Source of the DNA: Leptolyngbya sp. SIOISBB
GTDB taxonomy: Bacteria; Cyanobacteriota; Cyanobacteriia; Phormidesmidales; Phormidesmidaceae
Direction of reading: 5' to 3'
Assembly: GCA_010671905.1 (NCBI GenBank)
Contig: JAAHII010000001.1
Coordinates: forward strand, 4,774,001-4,838,000
Length of the DNA stretch: 64,000 nucleotides
Made by a program: the position numbers and the translations under genes. This document shows positions 7,646-18,494 of the stretch, piece after piece. The notes beneath the pieces are model-generated. The model had not been told where the DNA came from. It searched no databases and saw only the letters and a program-made list of their open reading frames with translations. The stretch's first letter is position 1; each line of letters begins with the position of its first letter.

Positions 7646-9562
7646 GTGTATTCTGAAGAGCGCAAAACCCTCGTCAAAGATCCCGAACGGCTCGAAGCCA
7701 TCTTAAAAGAGCTGCCGTTAATCCCTGGCGTCTACTTCATGAAAGACGCACGGGGCGAAATTCTCTACATTGGTAAGTCCAAAAGGCTGCGGAATCGGGT
7801 GCGATCGTACTTTCGCGACACCCATCGCCACATGCCGCGCACCGCCATCATGGTGATGCAAATTGTCGATATCGAGTTCATCGTCACTGATACTGAAGCC
7901 GAAGCCCTCGCCCTTGAAGCGAATCTGATTAAGCAGCACCAGCCCCATTTCAACGTGCTGCTCAAAGATGACAAAAAGTACCCTTACCTCTGCATCACGT
8001 GGTCGGAGGACTACCCGCGTATCTTCGTCACCCGCAAGCGCCGTAAGAACCTGAAAGATCGCTATTACGGTCCCTACGTGGATGCCGGGCTGTTGCGCCG
8101 CACTCTGAGCATTGCTAAGCGCACCTTTCCCCTGCGGCAACGCCCCCAACCGCTCTTTAAAGATCGCCCCTGCCTGAACTACGACATTGGCCGCTGTCCT
8201 GGGGTTTGCCAAGAGCTGATTTCCTCTGAGGACTATCACAAGACGGTGCAGCGGGTGGCCATGGTGTTTCAGGGGCGCACCAACGAGTTAGAGACCATTC
8301 TTACCCAGCAGATGGAAAAAGCTGCCGAAGAGCTGCGGTTTGAGCAGGCGGCGCAAATTCGCGATCAGTTGCAGGGGTTAGAGCGGTTGACGGCCCACCA
8401 AAAAGTTGCACTGCCGGATGATACTGTGTCACGGGATGCGATCGCCCTCTCTAGCGATGATCAATTTGCCTGTATTCAGCTCTTCCAGATTCGGGCCGGA
8501 CGGTTGGTGGGCCGCCTGGGTTTCAACGCCGATGCTCAGGCTGGGACACCGGGTGAAATCCTGCAGCGGGTGTTAGAAGAGCACTATCAAATGGTGGAAC
8601 CCATCGAGATTCCGGCAGAGATTTTAGTCCAGCACGAGCTACCCGAAGCGGGCATGCTGGCAGAATATCTAACCGAGCGTCGGAGCCGAAAAGTCGCGAT
8701 CGAGGTACCTCAGCGCCAGACCAAAGCCGAACTATTAGAGATGGTAGAACGTAACGCTCAGTACGAACTGGTGCGCATGCAAAAAGTAGCTGATCGCAAT
8801 ACGCAGGCCATGCAAGACCTAGCGGAAATTCTCGATTTACCTGATCAGCCTAAGCGCATCGAAGGCTATGACATTTCTCACATTCAAGGCTCTGATGCGG
8901 TCGCTTCCCAGGTGGTATTTGTCGATGGCATGCCCGCCAAGCAGCACTATCGCCACTACAAAATCAAAAATCCCGACGTGCGCGCTGGCCACTCAGATGA
9001 CTTTGCCAGTATGGCCGAAGTCATTCGCCGTCGCTTCCGTCGTTATGCGAGTGACCCCAATAAACAACGGGTGGGCAATCCCGATTGGCCTGATCTGGTG
9101 ATGATTGATGGTGGCAAAGGGCAGCTTTCTGCTGTGGTTGATGTCCTCCGAGAGCTGAACTTGCTGCAAGAACTCAATGTTGTCAGTTTGGCGAAAAAGC
9201 GGGAAGAGATTTTTCAACCGGGGGAATCGCAGCCGCTAACGACTGAAGCAGAGCAGCCGGGTGTGCAGCTACTGCGGCGACTACGGGACGAGGCGCACCG
9301 CTTTGCCGTCAGCTTTCACCGCAAAAAGCGCACGGATCGGATGCGGCGATCTCGCCTCTCTGACATCCCTGGTTTGGGTCAGTATCGCCAAAAGGAACTG
9401 CTAGCTGCGTTTCGCTCTATCGACTACATCCGTGAAGCCTCAACGGAGCAGCTAGCCAACGTCCCCGGCATCGGCCCCCATATGGCCCAGCAGATCTACG
9501 ACTACTTTCACCCCGCCGACAAAGACAGTGTCGAAGCGACGACCGAGTCCGCCAGTGTTTAA
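7646..9562 (+). CDS. uvrC: Excinuclease ABC subunit C
   Basis: The nuclease of nucleotide excision repair, cutting on both sides of a lesion with UvrA/UvrB. It has 638 residues, normal length. Domains: N-terminal GIY-YIG nuclease (GVYF at 28, YIGKS at 41), a cysteine cluster C176/C184/C188 ([16 protein letters not shown]), a UVR helical domain (about 210-247), an RNase H-like domain ([13 protein letters not shown]) and C-terminal helix-hairpin-helix repeats (IPGLG, VPGIG). The start is a GTG at 7646 with no strong ribosome binding site. It converges with the Lon-N-domain gene on the right. Confidence 0.97.
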   Translation: MYSEERKTLVKDPERLEAILKELPLIPGVYFMKDARGEILYIGKSKRLRNRVRSYFRDTHRHMPRTAIMVMQIVDIEFIVTDTEAEALALEANLIKQHQPHFNVLLKDDKKYPYLCITWSEDYPRIFVTRKRRKNLKDRYYGPYVDAGLLRRTLSIAKRTFPLRQRPQPLFKDRPCLNYDIGRCPGVCQELISSEDYHKTVQRVAMVFQGRTNELETILTQQMEKAAEELRFEQAAQIRDQLQGLERLTAHQKVALPDDTVSRDAIALSSDDQFACIQLFQIRAGRLVGRLGFNADAQAGTPGEILQRVLEEHYQMVEPIEIPAEILVQHELPEAGMLAEYLTERRSRKVAIEVPQRQTKAELLEMVERNAQYELVRMQKVADRNTQAMQDLAEILDLPDQPKRIEGYDISHIQGSDAVASQVVFVDGMPAKQHYRHYKIKNPDVRAGHSDDFASMAEVIRRRFRRYASDPNKQRVGNPDWPDLVMIDGGKGQLSAVVDVLRELNLLQELNVVSLAKKREEIFQPGESQPLTTEAEQPGVQLLRRLRDEAHRFAVSFHRKKRTDRMRRSRLSDIPGLGQYRQKELLAAFRSIDYIREASTEQLANVPGIGPHMAQQIYDYFHPADKDSVEATTESASV

Positions 9563-9598
9563 GAATGACGAGATAGCTGGCCCCTGCGCGCTATAGCA

Positions 9599-9637
9599 AA
9601 ATGCGTAATGTGGAAGTCGGAATGCGGAGGTCGGAAT
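9599..9637 (+). repeat. Dispersed short repeat, copy 1
   Basis: Contains two nearby copies of GTCGGAATG in a GTGGAAGTCGGAATGCGGAG context. A related segment lies in inverted orientation at 47640-47676. Both are intergenic. Confidence 0.4.
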
Positions 9638-9771
9638 GTCTGCCAAAAAGCAGTTTCAACAATCCATGGGAACTTGATCAAACTACGGCTTGTATATCTT
9701 GGCAAATCTAAGCTCAAGCTAAACGGGGCAAACATTGCCTATCGACTGCCAGGACAGGCGCTGAGTGCTGG

Positions 9772-10410
9772 TTACTCCCAAACATCTTTGAGCGCAGTAC
9801 GAGCAGCTAAATGATTCCGAGTGGTGGTGAGAATTTCGGCCTCTCGTTCTAACCGATTTTCCGTATCGACCATTTCTAGTAAGGCCTGCTGTTCATCAGC
9901 CGCATCGTAGAGATTACTGGCGATCCAGTAAGACAGCTCCTGAGGCAATGAAGGAATATTATTGGGTAGCTCAACTTCGCGGCTGGTCAGCTTGGCAGAG
10001 AGATGAACAACATCTCGTAATAGCTGATCAACTTCGACTACCAGGGGAGCCAGATCTTGTTCCGTCGGCTGATCTTCAATCCACTCAACCAAACCGACAA
10101 GATAAGGCTTTTCACGAACGTAATCCAGTACCCGAAACCGCTGCTTACCAATGGTCAGCATTTTCATACGGTCGTCAGGTAATTTCTGAGAGTGCAGAAC
10201 TTCAGCCGCACAACCAATCTTGGCTGGAGCTTTAGTTTCGGGGTCAAACATCAATACTCCAAAGCTGCGATCGCCCTGGAGTATTGTGTTCATCATGATT
10301 CTGTAGCGGAATTCAAAAATATGAAGTGGCAGGTGAGCCCCTGGAAACAAGACCAGCTCAGGCAATGGAAATAAAGGGATTTCTCGAACAGCCAATGAAG
10401 AAGCAGGCAT
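9772..10410 (-). CDS. Lon N-terminal (substrate-binding) domain protein
   Basis: Encodes 212 residues. The whole protein matches the PUA-like LON substrate-binding domain: IPLFPLPELVLFPGAHLPLHIFE at the N-terminus, RYRIMMN, and the IG.RFRVLDY block. There is no ATPase or protease domain, so it is a stand-alone Lon-N protein, as is usual in cyanobacteria. Its biochemical role is not established. It lies 158 bp downstream of rpsJ on the same strand, separated by a perfect stem-loop, so it may be partly co-transcribed with the str operon. Confidence 0.9.
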   Translation of the reverse strand: MPASSLAVREIPLFPLPELVLFPGAHLPLHIFEFRYRIMMNTILQGDRSFGVLMFDPETKAPAKIGCAAEVLHSQKLPDDRMKMLTIGKQRFRVLDYVREKPYLVGLVEWIEDQPTEQDLAPLVVEVDQLLRDVVHLSAKLTSREVELPNNIPSLPQELSYWIASNLYDAADEQQALLEMVDTENRLEREAEILTTTRNHLAARTALKDVWE

Positions 10411-10445
10411 TTATCTAGTCGTGCCAAGATTGCAGTAATGACAGC

Positions 10446-10467
10446 GGTTAAGGGAACTCCCTTAACC
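10446..10467 (-). terminator. Stem-loop between rpsJ and the Lon-N gene
   Basis: Perfect 10-bp arms GGTTAAGGGA/TCCCTTAACC around a 2-base centre. There is no U-run on the minus strand, so it could be an RNA-processing or attenuation structure instead of a true terminator. Confidence 0.4.
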
Positions 10468-10568
10468 CTCTGAGCATTTTTATTCTATCGCATCATTTTT
10501 TAACATGCGGGCTAGCCGGACTTCTTCTGGCTGTAATCTAGCCATCGATTCACCAACAGCCGACAAGT

Positions 10569-10886
10569 TTACAACTTGACTTCAATGTCAACCCCAGCAG
10601 GCAAATCAAGCTTCATGAGAGCATCAATTGTTTTAGAAGAAGGTTGGTAAATATCAATGATGCGACGGTGAGTTCGGGTCTCAAAGTGTTCCCGCGAGTC
10701 TTTGTTGACGTGGGGCGATCGCAGAACACAGTAAATCTTACGCTTCGTCGGCAAAGGAATCGGGCCGATAGCGGTGGCATTAGTCCGATTTGCAGTATCA
10801 ACAATTTTCTCGCAAGAAGTATCGAGTAAACGACGATCAAATGCTTTCAAGCGAATTCGAATTTTTTGCTGCTGAATAGTGGCCAT
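10569..10886 (-). CDS. rpsJ: 30S ribosomal protein S10
   Basis: Encodes 105 residues, full length. S10 also acts as NusE in antitermination. Hallmarks are [14 protein letters not shown] at the N-terminus, [19 protein letters not shown] in the middle, and the C-terminal [16 protein letters not shown]. It lies last in the str operon order rpsL-rpsG-fusA-tuf-rpsJ, the usual cyanobacterial arrangement, 115 bp after tuf with two hairpins in the gap. Confidence 0.97.
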   Translation of the reverse strand: MATIQQQKIRIRLKAFDRRLLDTSCEKIVDTANRTNATAIGPIPLPTKRKIYCVLRSPHVNKDSREHFETRTHRRIIDIYQPSSKTIDALMKLDLPAGVDIEVKL

Positions 10887-10922
10887 GCAAGTTGCCTACA
10901 TTAGGTTTTCAAGGTTCAGACG

Positions 10923-10983
10923 TTAATCCCAAAGGATTAAGAGAATAGAAGAGGAGAGTCCTAATTGCAAGAACTCTCCTCTT
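10923..10983 (-). other. Two stem-loops in the tuf-rpsJ gap
   Basis: One hairpin pairs AAGAGGAGAGT (10949-10959) with ACTCTCCTCTT (10973-10983). The second pairs TTAATCC (10923-10929) with GGATTAA (10934-10940). Read leftward they follow the tuf stop and precede rpsJ, consistent with partial termination or mRNA processing between the two genes. Confidence 0.5.
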
Positions 10984-11001
10984 AATTAGCGGTGCAAGTA
11001 C

Positions 11002-12231
11002 TTACGCAACAATCTTCGAAACGACGCCCGCACCAACGGTACGGCCACCTTCGCGGATCGCAAAACGCATACCTTCCTCAATCGCAATCGGGTTGATGAG
11101 TTTCACCGTCATCTTGATCCGGTCACCCGGCATCACCATTTCTACAGTACTGCCATCATCAGCAGTGTAAGCAGAAATTTCACCCGTTACATCAGTGGTC
11201 CGAATGTAGAACTGAGGCTTGTACCCAGAGAAGAACGGAGTGTGGCGGCCCCCTTCCTCTTTCTTTAGGATATAAACTTCACCCTCAAATTCGGTATGAG
11301 GTGTGATGGTTCCAGGCTTAACCAGCACCATGCCACGCTCGATATCTTCCTTTTGAATACCCCGCAGCAGCACACCGACGTTATCGCCAGCTTGGCCCTG
11401 GTCAAGGGTCTTTTGGAACATCTCAACACCAGTGACTGTGGTGCTGCGAGTATCGCGGATACCCACAATTTCGATGGTTTCGCCAACTTTGACTACGCCA
11501 CGCTCAATGCGGCCAGTCGCCACGGTACCTCGACCCGTAATTGAGAAGACGTCCTCAACTGCCATCAAGAAGGGCTTATCAACGTCACGCTCAGGAGTTG
11601 GGATGTACTCATCAACCGAGTCCATCAGCGCGAGGATTTTATCAACCCAGCTATCATCACCTTTGGCAATTTTGGCGTTTGCCGTCAGAGCTTCTACGGC
11701 TTTGAGCGCAGAACCCACGGTGATCGGAATATCATCGCCAGGGAAGTCGTAGTCGCTAAGCAGCTCACGAACCTCAAGTTCTACCAGCTCCAGCAATTCT
11801 TCGTCATCCACTTGGTCTTCTTTGTTCAAGAACACCACTAGAGCCGGTACCCCGACCTGTCTTGCTAGCAGAATATGCTCCCGAGTTTGGGGCATGGGGC
11901 CATCGGCTGCCGAGCAAACCAGGATAGCGCCATCCATTTGAGCGGCACCGGTAATCATGTTTTTCACATAATCCGCGTGTCCGGGGCAGTCTACGTGAGC
12001 GTAGTGCCGATTATCCGTCTCATACTCAACGTGAGCCGTGTTGATGGTAATCCCACGAGCCTTTTCTTCAGGCGCGGCGTCGATGTCCTCGTAATTACGA
12101 GCTTTAGCGCCACCCGCTGCAGCAAGTGCCATGGTGATTGCAGCTGTCAACGTGGTTTTACCATGGTCAACGTGACCGATGGTGCCAATGTTGACGTGAG
12201 GTTTGTTTCTTTCAAACTTCTCTCGTGCCAT
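11002..12231 (-). CDS. tuf: Elongation factor Tu
   Basis: The GTPase that delivers aminoacyl-tRNA to the ribosome. It has 409 residues, full length, starting [21 protein letters not shown]1 [10 protein letters not shown]3 DCPGH, G4 NKED (NKEDQVDD) and the domain 2/3 blocks are all present. It is 26 bp downstream of fusA in the leftward str operon. Confidence 0.98.
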   Translation of the reverse strand: MAREKFERNKPHVNIGTIGHVDHGKTTLTAAITMALAAAGGAKARNYEDIDAAPEEKARGITINTAHVEYETDNRHYAHVDCPGHADYVKNMITGAAQMDGAILVCSAADGPMPQTREHILLARQVGVPALVVFLNKEDQVDDEELLELVELEVRELLSDYDFPGDDIPITVGSALKAVEALTANAKIAKGDDSWVDKILALMDSVDEYIPTPERDVDKPFLMAVEDVFSITGRGTVATGRIERGVVKVGETIEIVGIRDTRSTTVTGVEMFQKTLDQGQAGDNVGVLLRGIQKEDIERGMVLVKPGTITPHTEFEGEVYILKKEEGGRHTPFFSGYKPQFYIRTTDVTGEISAYTADDGSTVEMVMPGDRIKMTVKLINPIAIEEGMRFAIREGGRTVGAGVVSKIVA

Positions 12232-12257
12232 TTACGTTACGTGTCCCTAAACTAAAC

Positions 12258-14335
12258 CTACGCGTTCCCATTGTTTTTAGCGATGATGGCTTCTGCCACG
12301 TTCCGAGGAACCTCTTCATAGTGGCTAAACTCCATCGAAAAAGTGCCACGACCCTGAGTCTTAGACCGGATATCAGTGGCATACCCAAACATCTCAGCCA
12401 AAGGCACTTTTGCAGTGACTTTGGTGATGCCTTCTTCGGATCCCATACCCTCAATGTGACCTCGACGAGCGTTAAGGTCACCAATAACGTCCCCTAGAAA
12501 ATCTTCGGGAACTTCGACCTCAACTTTCATTGTAGGTTCAAGGAGTACAGGAGAAGCTTTTAAGACGCCCTCACGCATAGCCATCGATCCTGCGATCTTG
12601 AAGGCGACTTCTGAAGAATCAACGTCATGATAAGAGCCGTCTACCAGAGTAACCTTTAAATCGATGACAGGATACCCGGCTAGAATACCAGATTCGCAAG
12701 CCTCTTTCATACCCTGCTCGGCTGGAGAGATAAACTCCTTGGGAATGGTGCCGCCCACAATCTTCGAGACAAACTCAAAGCCGCTCCCCGCCTCAGCCGC
12801 AGGTTCGACTTGGATGACGACGTGACCGTACTGCCCTTTGCCACCGCTCTGACGGATGAACTTACCTTCGACTTTGGCCGGCTTGCGAATCGTTTCGCGA
12901 TAAGCCACTTGAGGATTCCCAATGTTGGCACCGACCTTGAATTCTCGCAGCATCCGGTCAACCAAGATATCCAGGTGTAACTCTCCCATCCCGGCAATGA
13001 CAGTTTGATTGGTTTCAGGATCAACACTTACCTTGAAGGTCGGGTCCTCATCCGATAAAGATTGCAAAGCTTTTGAGAGCTTATCCATGTCCTGCTGAGT
13101 TTTCGGCTCAACCGCCACCGAAATCACCGGTTCAGGAATGTAGAGGGATTCCAAAACGACAGGGTCTTTGGGATCACAAATGGTGTCACCAGTGAAGGTA
13201 TCTTTGAGTCCTAAAACTGCTCCTAGATCCCCTGCCCGCAGCTCGTCAACCTCAATACGATCATCAGCCTTCATCACGATGAGCCGAGAAATCCGCTCCT
13301 TCTTGTCTTTCGTCGCGTTTAGAACATAGCTGCCTTTGGCCAAAACACCGGAATAAACCCGAATAAATGTTAGGCGACCGTAGGGGTCAGCCATGATTTT
13401 GAACGCCAGTGCCGAAAATGGTTCCTCATCGTCAGCCGGGCGGCTAGCTTCACTGCCATCGGGTAATAAGCCTTGAATAGCTGGTACTTCTATGGGCGCG
13501 GGCAGATAGTCTACGATGGCATCGAGCAACAACTGCACGCCTTTATTCTTAAACGCGGAGCCGCACAGCATCGGCACCATCGCGCCTGTCAGTACAGCGC
13601 GCCGAATGCCAAGGACAATTTCTTCCTCGCTGAGGGCTTCCCCTTCCAGGTATTTCTCCATCAGGGTGTCATCGGTTTCTGCGATCGCTTCCAACAGCTC
13701 AGTACGATACCGCTCTGCTGTTTCACGCACCTCATCGGGGATGTCAGTGTCATTCATATCCACACCGAGATCATCGTTGTAGATGCGGGCCCGCATCCTC
13801 ACCAAATCAATGACCCCAGAGAACTTGTCCTCAGCGCCGATCGGGATTTGAATTGGAACAGCGGGAGACTTTAGGCGATCGCAAATCTGCTCATGCACCC
13901 GGAAGAAATTAGCCCCCGTCCGGTCCATTTTGTTGACAAACGCAATGCGTGGCACCGTATAACGATTAGCCTGCCGCCAAACAGTTTCTGACTGCGGCTG
14001 TACCCCCTCAACTGAAGAAAAGACAGCAATCACACCGTCCAACACTCGCATTGAGCGTTCCACCTCAATGGTGAAATCAACGTGACCAGGAGTATCGATA
14101 ATATTGATGCGATGGTCACGCCAACTCGTACTGATGGCAGCCGCAGTAATGGTGATACCACGTTCCCGCTCCTGTGCCATCCAGTCGGTTACTGCAGTGC
14201 CTTCATGCACCTCGCCAATCTTATGCACCACCCCTGAGTAGAACAACATCCGTTCTGTCGTTGTGGTTTTCCAGCATCAATGTGAGCAGCGATGCCAATA
14301 TTTCTTACCTGTTCTAGAGGGGTCGTTCGTGCCAC
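12258..14335 (-). CDS. fusA: Elongation factor G, frame broken in the P-loop
   Basis: The GTPase that drives ribosomal translocation. The long frame from 14249 gives 663 residues from [14 protein letters not shown] to the C-terminus, with normal domains II-V. The first ~28 codons lie in another frame: GTG at 14335 preceded by AAGGAG reads [20 protein letters not shown], then AGK. A run of four A (14267-14270 on the plus strand as T4) needs one more A to give [17 protein letters not shown] is essential, so a sequencing or assembly deletion is the likeliest cause. Annotated here as one gene across the shift. Confidence 0.93.
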
Positions 14336-14424
14336 GGTCATCTCCTTGGCAAATGCGAGGCGCTGTTGCTTAGTCTATCGTCTTGAAAAGTGAAACGTCT
14401 GACATCCGCAAAGCCCTGACAGCC

Positions 14425-14895
14425 TTAATAGCGGTAGTGAGCAAACGCTTTGTTAGCTTCAGCCATGCGGTGAGTCTCTTCACGCTTACGAACGGCACTG
14501 CCTGTTTCGTTGGCCGCATCCATCAGTTCGTTAGCTAACTTCATCGCCATAGTTTTACCGCCACGAGAGCGAGAAAACTGGGTAATCCATCGCAGTGCTA
14601 AAGCTGTACCGCGATCTTGGCGGACTTCCATGGGTACCTGGTAAGTCGCACCGCCGACCCGCCGAGCTTTCACTTCCACCAACGGTGTGACATTGCGCAC
14701 CGCTTCTTCAAATACCTCTAATGGATCGCTGCCAGTCCGCTCGGCAACGATGGTGAAGGCATTGTAGACGATGCCATTGGCGACTGATTTCTTGCCATCC
14801 AACATGATGCGGCGAATCATCATGCTCACTAACCGGCTGTTATAGACTGAATCGGGTGGAACAACCCGCTTTTGCGCAGAAGTACGACGAGACAT
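14425..14895 (-). CDS. rpsG: 30S ribosomal protein S7
   Basis: Encodes 156 residues, full length, starting [21 protein letters not shown]7 nucleates assembly of the 30S head and binds 16S rRNA at the E site. Typical blocks are [27 protein letters not shown] and [16 protein letters not shown], ending in AFAHYRY. It lies second in the str operon, 121 bp after rpsL. Confidence 0.98.
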   Translation of the reverse strand: MSRRTSAQKRVVPPDSVYNSRLVSMMIRRIMLDGKKSVANGIVYNAFTIVAERTGSDPLEVFEEAVRNVTPLVEVKARRVGGATYQVPMEVRQDRGTALALRWITQFSRSRGGKTMAMKLANELMDAANETGSAVRKREETHRMAEANKAFAHYRY

Positions 14896-15016
14896 AAATA
14901 TCCTCAGATTGGTATGGCGAGTGTGCTTAAAGACTATTTGGGACCATTTGTGATGTAGGGAAGTCCGTCACCTGAAAGACCAAGCGGATGAATCCTAAAA
15001 CTCGGCCTGCGGAGAA

Positions 15017-15391
15017 TTACTCTTTGGGCTTCTTTGCCCCATACTTAGAGCGGCCCTGCTTACGATCTTTCACTCCAGCTGTGTCTAATGTGCCGCGGAT
15101 AATGTGATATCGAACGCCTGGTAGGTCTTTAACTCGACCACCCCGGATCATGACCACTGAGTGCTCTTGCAAATTATGGCCGATGCCAGGAATGTAAGCA
15201 GTCACCTCAAAGCCAGACGTCAAACGAACCCGTGCGACTTTCCGCAGTGCCGAATTCGGCTTTTTCGGAGTGGTCGTATATACACGAGTACAAACCCCGC
15301 GTCTTTGAGGACAGCTTTTGAGCGCAGGGGATTTGGTTTTTTCTTGTAACTTGGCTCGTTCTAAGCGAACTAACTGCTGAATTGTTGGCAT
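15017..15391 (-). CDS. rpsL: 30S ribosomal protein S12
   Basis: Encodes 124 residues, full length, starting [17 protein letters not shown]12 shapes the decoding centre. The streptomycin-linked loop [12 protein letters not shown] carries Lys at the usual position, and the [20 protein letters not shown] block is intact. It is first in the str operon, behind a strong promoter (15447-15476). Confidence 0.98.
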   Translation of the reverse strand: MPTIQQLVRLERAKLQEKTKSPALKSCPQRRGVCTRVYTTTPKKPNSALRKVARVRLTSGFEVTAYIPGIGHNLQEHSVVMIRGGRVKDLPGVRYHIIRGTLDTAGVKDRKQGRSKYGAKKPKE

Positions 15392-15446
15392 TGGGTCGTC
15401 AAATTAGGTTGAATGGTTTGAATTTCTATTGAGGTCACAAGCTCTA

Positions 15447-15476
15447 ATCATACTGAAGAATTTAATCATGTGTCAA
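15447..15476 (-). promoter_or_regulatory. Sigma70-type promoter of the str operon
   Basis: On the minus strand a consensus -35 TTGACA (15476-15471), an 18-bp spacer and a near-consensus -10 TATGAT (15452-15447) lie 56-86 bp upstream of the rpsL start. Confidence 0.75.
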
Positions 15477-15713
15477 TGAAAACATTTTGAGCTGTGTTCA
15501 AGTCTCGTGATAACGGTTTGCCCAGAGAATTCCTATCCCAAATGGGTGGTAAGACGTGATGTAACCGTGGTTAATCTACACAACTGGCCTTGCCAGCGGA
15601 TACAAATAACTGTGGCCTCGGCATGGTTTAAGCAGTTTCGGGGTTGGTGTTAAATATGCCGCTCCCTGGACGCCACACTCCGGGTTGACTATAAGCATCG
15701 CTGGTGGCCTGCC
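15477..15713. other. Non-coding gap between rpsL promoter and the SirB1-like gene
   Basis: No gene or clear structure recognised; it lies downstream of the leftward SirB1-like gene's partner unit and upstream of the str promoter. Confidence 0.4.
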
Positions 15714-16544
15714 CTATTCTTGTAGGGCGGCGTTGATTTGGCTCAACACCTGCTGAATCTCAAACATGTCAGGAGCATCGGGATGATGTAGGAGGTAGTA
15801 CTTGAGGTCGGTTTTAGCTGCGGATAATTTACCTTCGCGGTAATAGATCAGCCCCCGATCGCGGCGTTCCATCAGGGCATTGGGGAGCAGCAGTAAAACG
15901 CGGTCAATGGCTGCTAGGGCTCGGGAGATGTCCTGGCGTTGCAAATAAATGACTTTCAGGTTGGTCAACACGCGGGCGAGGAAAGGCTTTTTGCCGATGG
16001 GCTCTAGATGCTGTGGCAGCATCCGGGCTTCTTTGCCATACATCGTTTTGATGCGATCGCGGCAGTCTTCTTCAAACATGACTTCGCCTTGATGAAAGGC
16101 ATCGACGAAAACAGCCATCTCGGCAAGGGTGGGACGCACCAAAAAATGCCCCGGCATCCCCACTCCGGCCATCGGAAAGCCAATGCGAGTGGCTAGCTCT
16201 AAATAGACTAGCGATAGGGTAATGGGAATGCCGGTGCGGCGGTCTAATACTTGGTTGAGAAAGCTGTTGTGAGGATTGTAGTAGTCCTGATGATTACCCA
16301 CGAATCCTTGGGCTTGGAATAAATAGTCATTGATGGCACGAATGATTTTGAGGGGGTATGCTTCTGCTGGCAACCGATCACGCAATTCGTCAGCCATCTG
16401 ATCGAGTCGCTGCAGATACGCTTGGCAATCGAGCTCGGGGTATTCTTCTTGGGCGATGTAGAGCGCTGCCAAGGCTAAGTTAATGGCTTCATCTGGGCGC
16501 TGCACTTCTGTTGTAAAGCGATCGCGGGCCAAAGATGAGCTCAT
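15714..16544 (-). CDS. SirB1-family transglutaminase-like/TPR protein
   Basis: Encodes 276 residues from ATG 16544, chosen because it overlaps the upstream stop as ATGA; a longer frame adds 17 codons inside that gene. The N-terminal two thirds match the SirB1/transglutaminase-like fold (NPHNSFLNQVLDRRTGIPIT, then GVGMPGHFLVRP), and a C-terminal TPR-like segment is present (ISRALAAIDRVLLLLPN). The role in cells is not established. The stop-start overlap implies translational coupling with cruP. Confidence 0.88.
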   Translation of the reverse strand: MSSSLARDRFTTEVQRPDEAINLALAALYIAQEEYPELDCQAYLQRLDQMADELRDRLPAEAYPLKIIRAINDYLFQAQGFVGNHQDYYNPHNSFLNQVLDRRTGIPITLSLVYLELATRIGFPMAGVGMPGHFLVRPTLAEMAVFVDAFHQGEVMFEEDCRDRIKTMYGKEARMLPQHLEPIGKKPFLARVLTNLKVIYLQRQDISRALAAIDRVLLLLPNALMERRDRGLIYYREGKLSAAKTDLKYYLLHHPDAPDMFEIQQVLSQINAALQE

Positions 16545-18110
16545 ACGCTTCCCCTGTAGTCGCTGCCGGTACCGTATCGCAAAGCATCTAACCAACGATG
16601 GTACTGGTATTGCTGCTTTTCAGGAAGCTTTTTTGCGAGTGGTTTGAACGCTGCCGCAGCGGGGCGCAAGAGCGAGTAACCCGCGAGCGCACTGTAATGG
16701 GGCAACCACCGGAAGATCGCCCCGACTCCCACCTGCGGCACAATCCGCGCGACTAAGCCGGGATGTTGGATCGAGGTGCGCAGCAGCGTTTTGGCGAGGG
16801 CTGGTAGCTGCACAACATCTTGCAGAAATGGCTTGAGAGTCGCCTCTCCCAGGGCTGACATATCCCCAAAAATCGTGCCTAAAATGCGGTTGATCTGATC
16901 TGGCTGGAGAGTTTGATCCATGCCAACCCGCATCGCTTCCTGAAAGAGCCAAGTGACTGACAGATTCGGCTGATAAGGTTGTAGCCACCCGAGCTCAGAC
17001 GCACTCAGGTAATCTTTGCCTAGGGCGGCATCAATCCCTACTGTCAATCGACTAAGGTGACGGATCATCGCCCCAAATCCCCCCAAAACTCAGCGGTGAT
17101 TGGCTCCCGCTACTATCTCCTACGGGCAGCACCCGACCCCAAGGATATTGCAGCGGACTCTCTCGATAGCACGGAAAAAAGCCAAATAGCGCGCGCTTAA
17201 TATCTAACTTTTCTGGCTCAACTCCTTGATAGTCCGGTAGCAAGCGCCAATAGTCATCGAACAGTTCGGTGAGACTTAAGCGTTCAGGTTGGCTGTCGAC
17301 GTAGGTAAATAGATAAGTGGTACGACCGTCACGCGCCGGAAAAGCCTCCCAAAAATACTGACATTGATGACGTACTGGGGTAAACGAGACCATCAAATCA
17401 CCCGTGTCATTCTGAGGATAGCCGTCGGCACAGGTACCCACGACTAAACAAACACCATCTGGGGCTTGACCTTGACGCGCCTGCTGCACGAGCGGAGAAA
17501 AGTGCCCCATCGCGTCGATCAACAGTCGTGTATTAAACGTTTTATCACCCGTGTCAACGGCAACCCCGTTGGGATGCACCGATGCCCGCTGAAAGGCGGT
17601 TTGCTCGGCGAGAGTGCCGCCCGCCGCCAGAAATTTTTGTTTAAGAATCTCTAGCAGATAGACCGGATCAACCCCAATGTTGAGGACGTCACGCACCCAG
17701 ACCGGATTGCTGTCACTGAATTGGATGCGGGCGGGGTTGTACTCGGTCGCGATCGCGGTTTCCAGTTCCACCTCGGACAATAAACTCAGTTCGACAAGTT
17801 CTTGCAGTTCTTGCCGCGAAATGTTCCACTCTTGATCGCGACCGCGCAGTTGGCCTCTTTCCAAGACGGCTACGCGCCAGCCGCGTTGGACCAGGGTCGC
17901 CCCCAGCAAAATGCCTAAAGTCCCACCACAGATCACGACATCCCAATCTACGGTCGGTAGTGGGGATGTCGCTTGATCAATCACGTGGGGGACCGATCGC
18001 GGGCCTTGCCGATACTGCAACCAGCGATCGTCGGCCATCTGCAAACCCTTGAGCGTTTGTGGTAGATGGGCCAACCAGTCAGCAGTGGTACGAGAGTTGA
18101 CTGTAGTCAT
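16541..18110 (-). CDS. cruP: CruP-like lycopene cyclase paralog, frameshifted
   Basis: FAD-dependent oxidoreductase of the CruA/CruP family, linked to carotenoid metabolism. The N-terminal part holds an FAD-binding motif (VVICGGTLGILLGATLVQRG, then VLERG) and the characteristic GDSSGSQSPLSFGG near residue 340. There the frame breaks at a G6 run (17079-17084); with five G the sequence continues as GFGAMIRHLSRLTVGIDAAL to the C-terminus at 16541. The combined product is about 520 residues. The start is taken at ATG 18110. The family is clear; CruP rather than another member is my judgement. The frame break is probably a sequencing error. Confidence 0.78.
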
Positions 18111-18234
18111 GGTCAAAAGCGACTTAAAGTTCAGCAATTAATCGGAGGTTGGGGCCAGCAAAGACGGGAATACTAAAAAACAAGGCAGAAGTCTGCAGAC
18201 TGTTTTTATTGAACCTAAAGGCCAGCGAGAGAAG

Positions 18235-18435
18235 ATGCCACAGCCACCGTTTCCTTCAGAAACACGCGATAATCCATTTTGGGCTTATCGCGATCCTCGT
18301 TCGGGGCGTTGGGTAACCCTGATGACTTCTGAGCAGTGCCGACGTTTAAAGCATCAGGTCTTTATGCCTCGTACTCAAAAAAGTACTCCTCCTTGGGCAA
18401 CTGTCCCTGGCCAAGCTGAAAATGCGGCCCCTTGA
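18235..18435 (+). CDS. Small hypothetical protein
   Basis: Encodes 66 residues, proline-rich, with tryptophans (NPFWAYRDPRSGRWVTLMT) and no membrane segment. No known domain is recognised. It lies 59 bp upstream of the peroxiredoxin gene on the same strand and is divergent from cruP. The charged, W-containing core looks protein-like, but support is only its position and composition. Confidence 0.45.
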   Translation: MPQPPFPSETRDNPFWAYRDPRSGRWVTLMTSEQCRRLKHQVFMPRTQKSTPPWATVPGQAENAAP

Positions 18436-18494
18436 GCGACAAAAAACACCTCTTAGATCTTAAACTTTTATGAAGTGTTTGAGATCGATTTATC

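Noticed and set aside
14267-14270. Programmed frameshifting in fusA
   Set aside because: Not known for EF-G, no slippery-site context or downstream structure seen, and other conserved genes here show the same homopolymer pattern.
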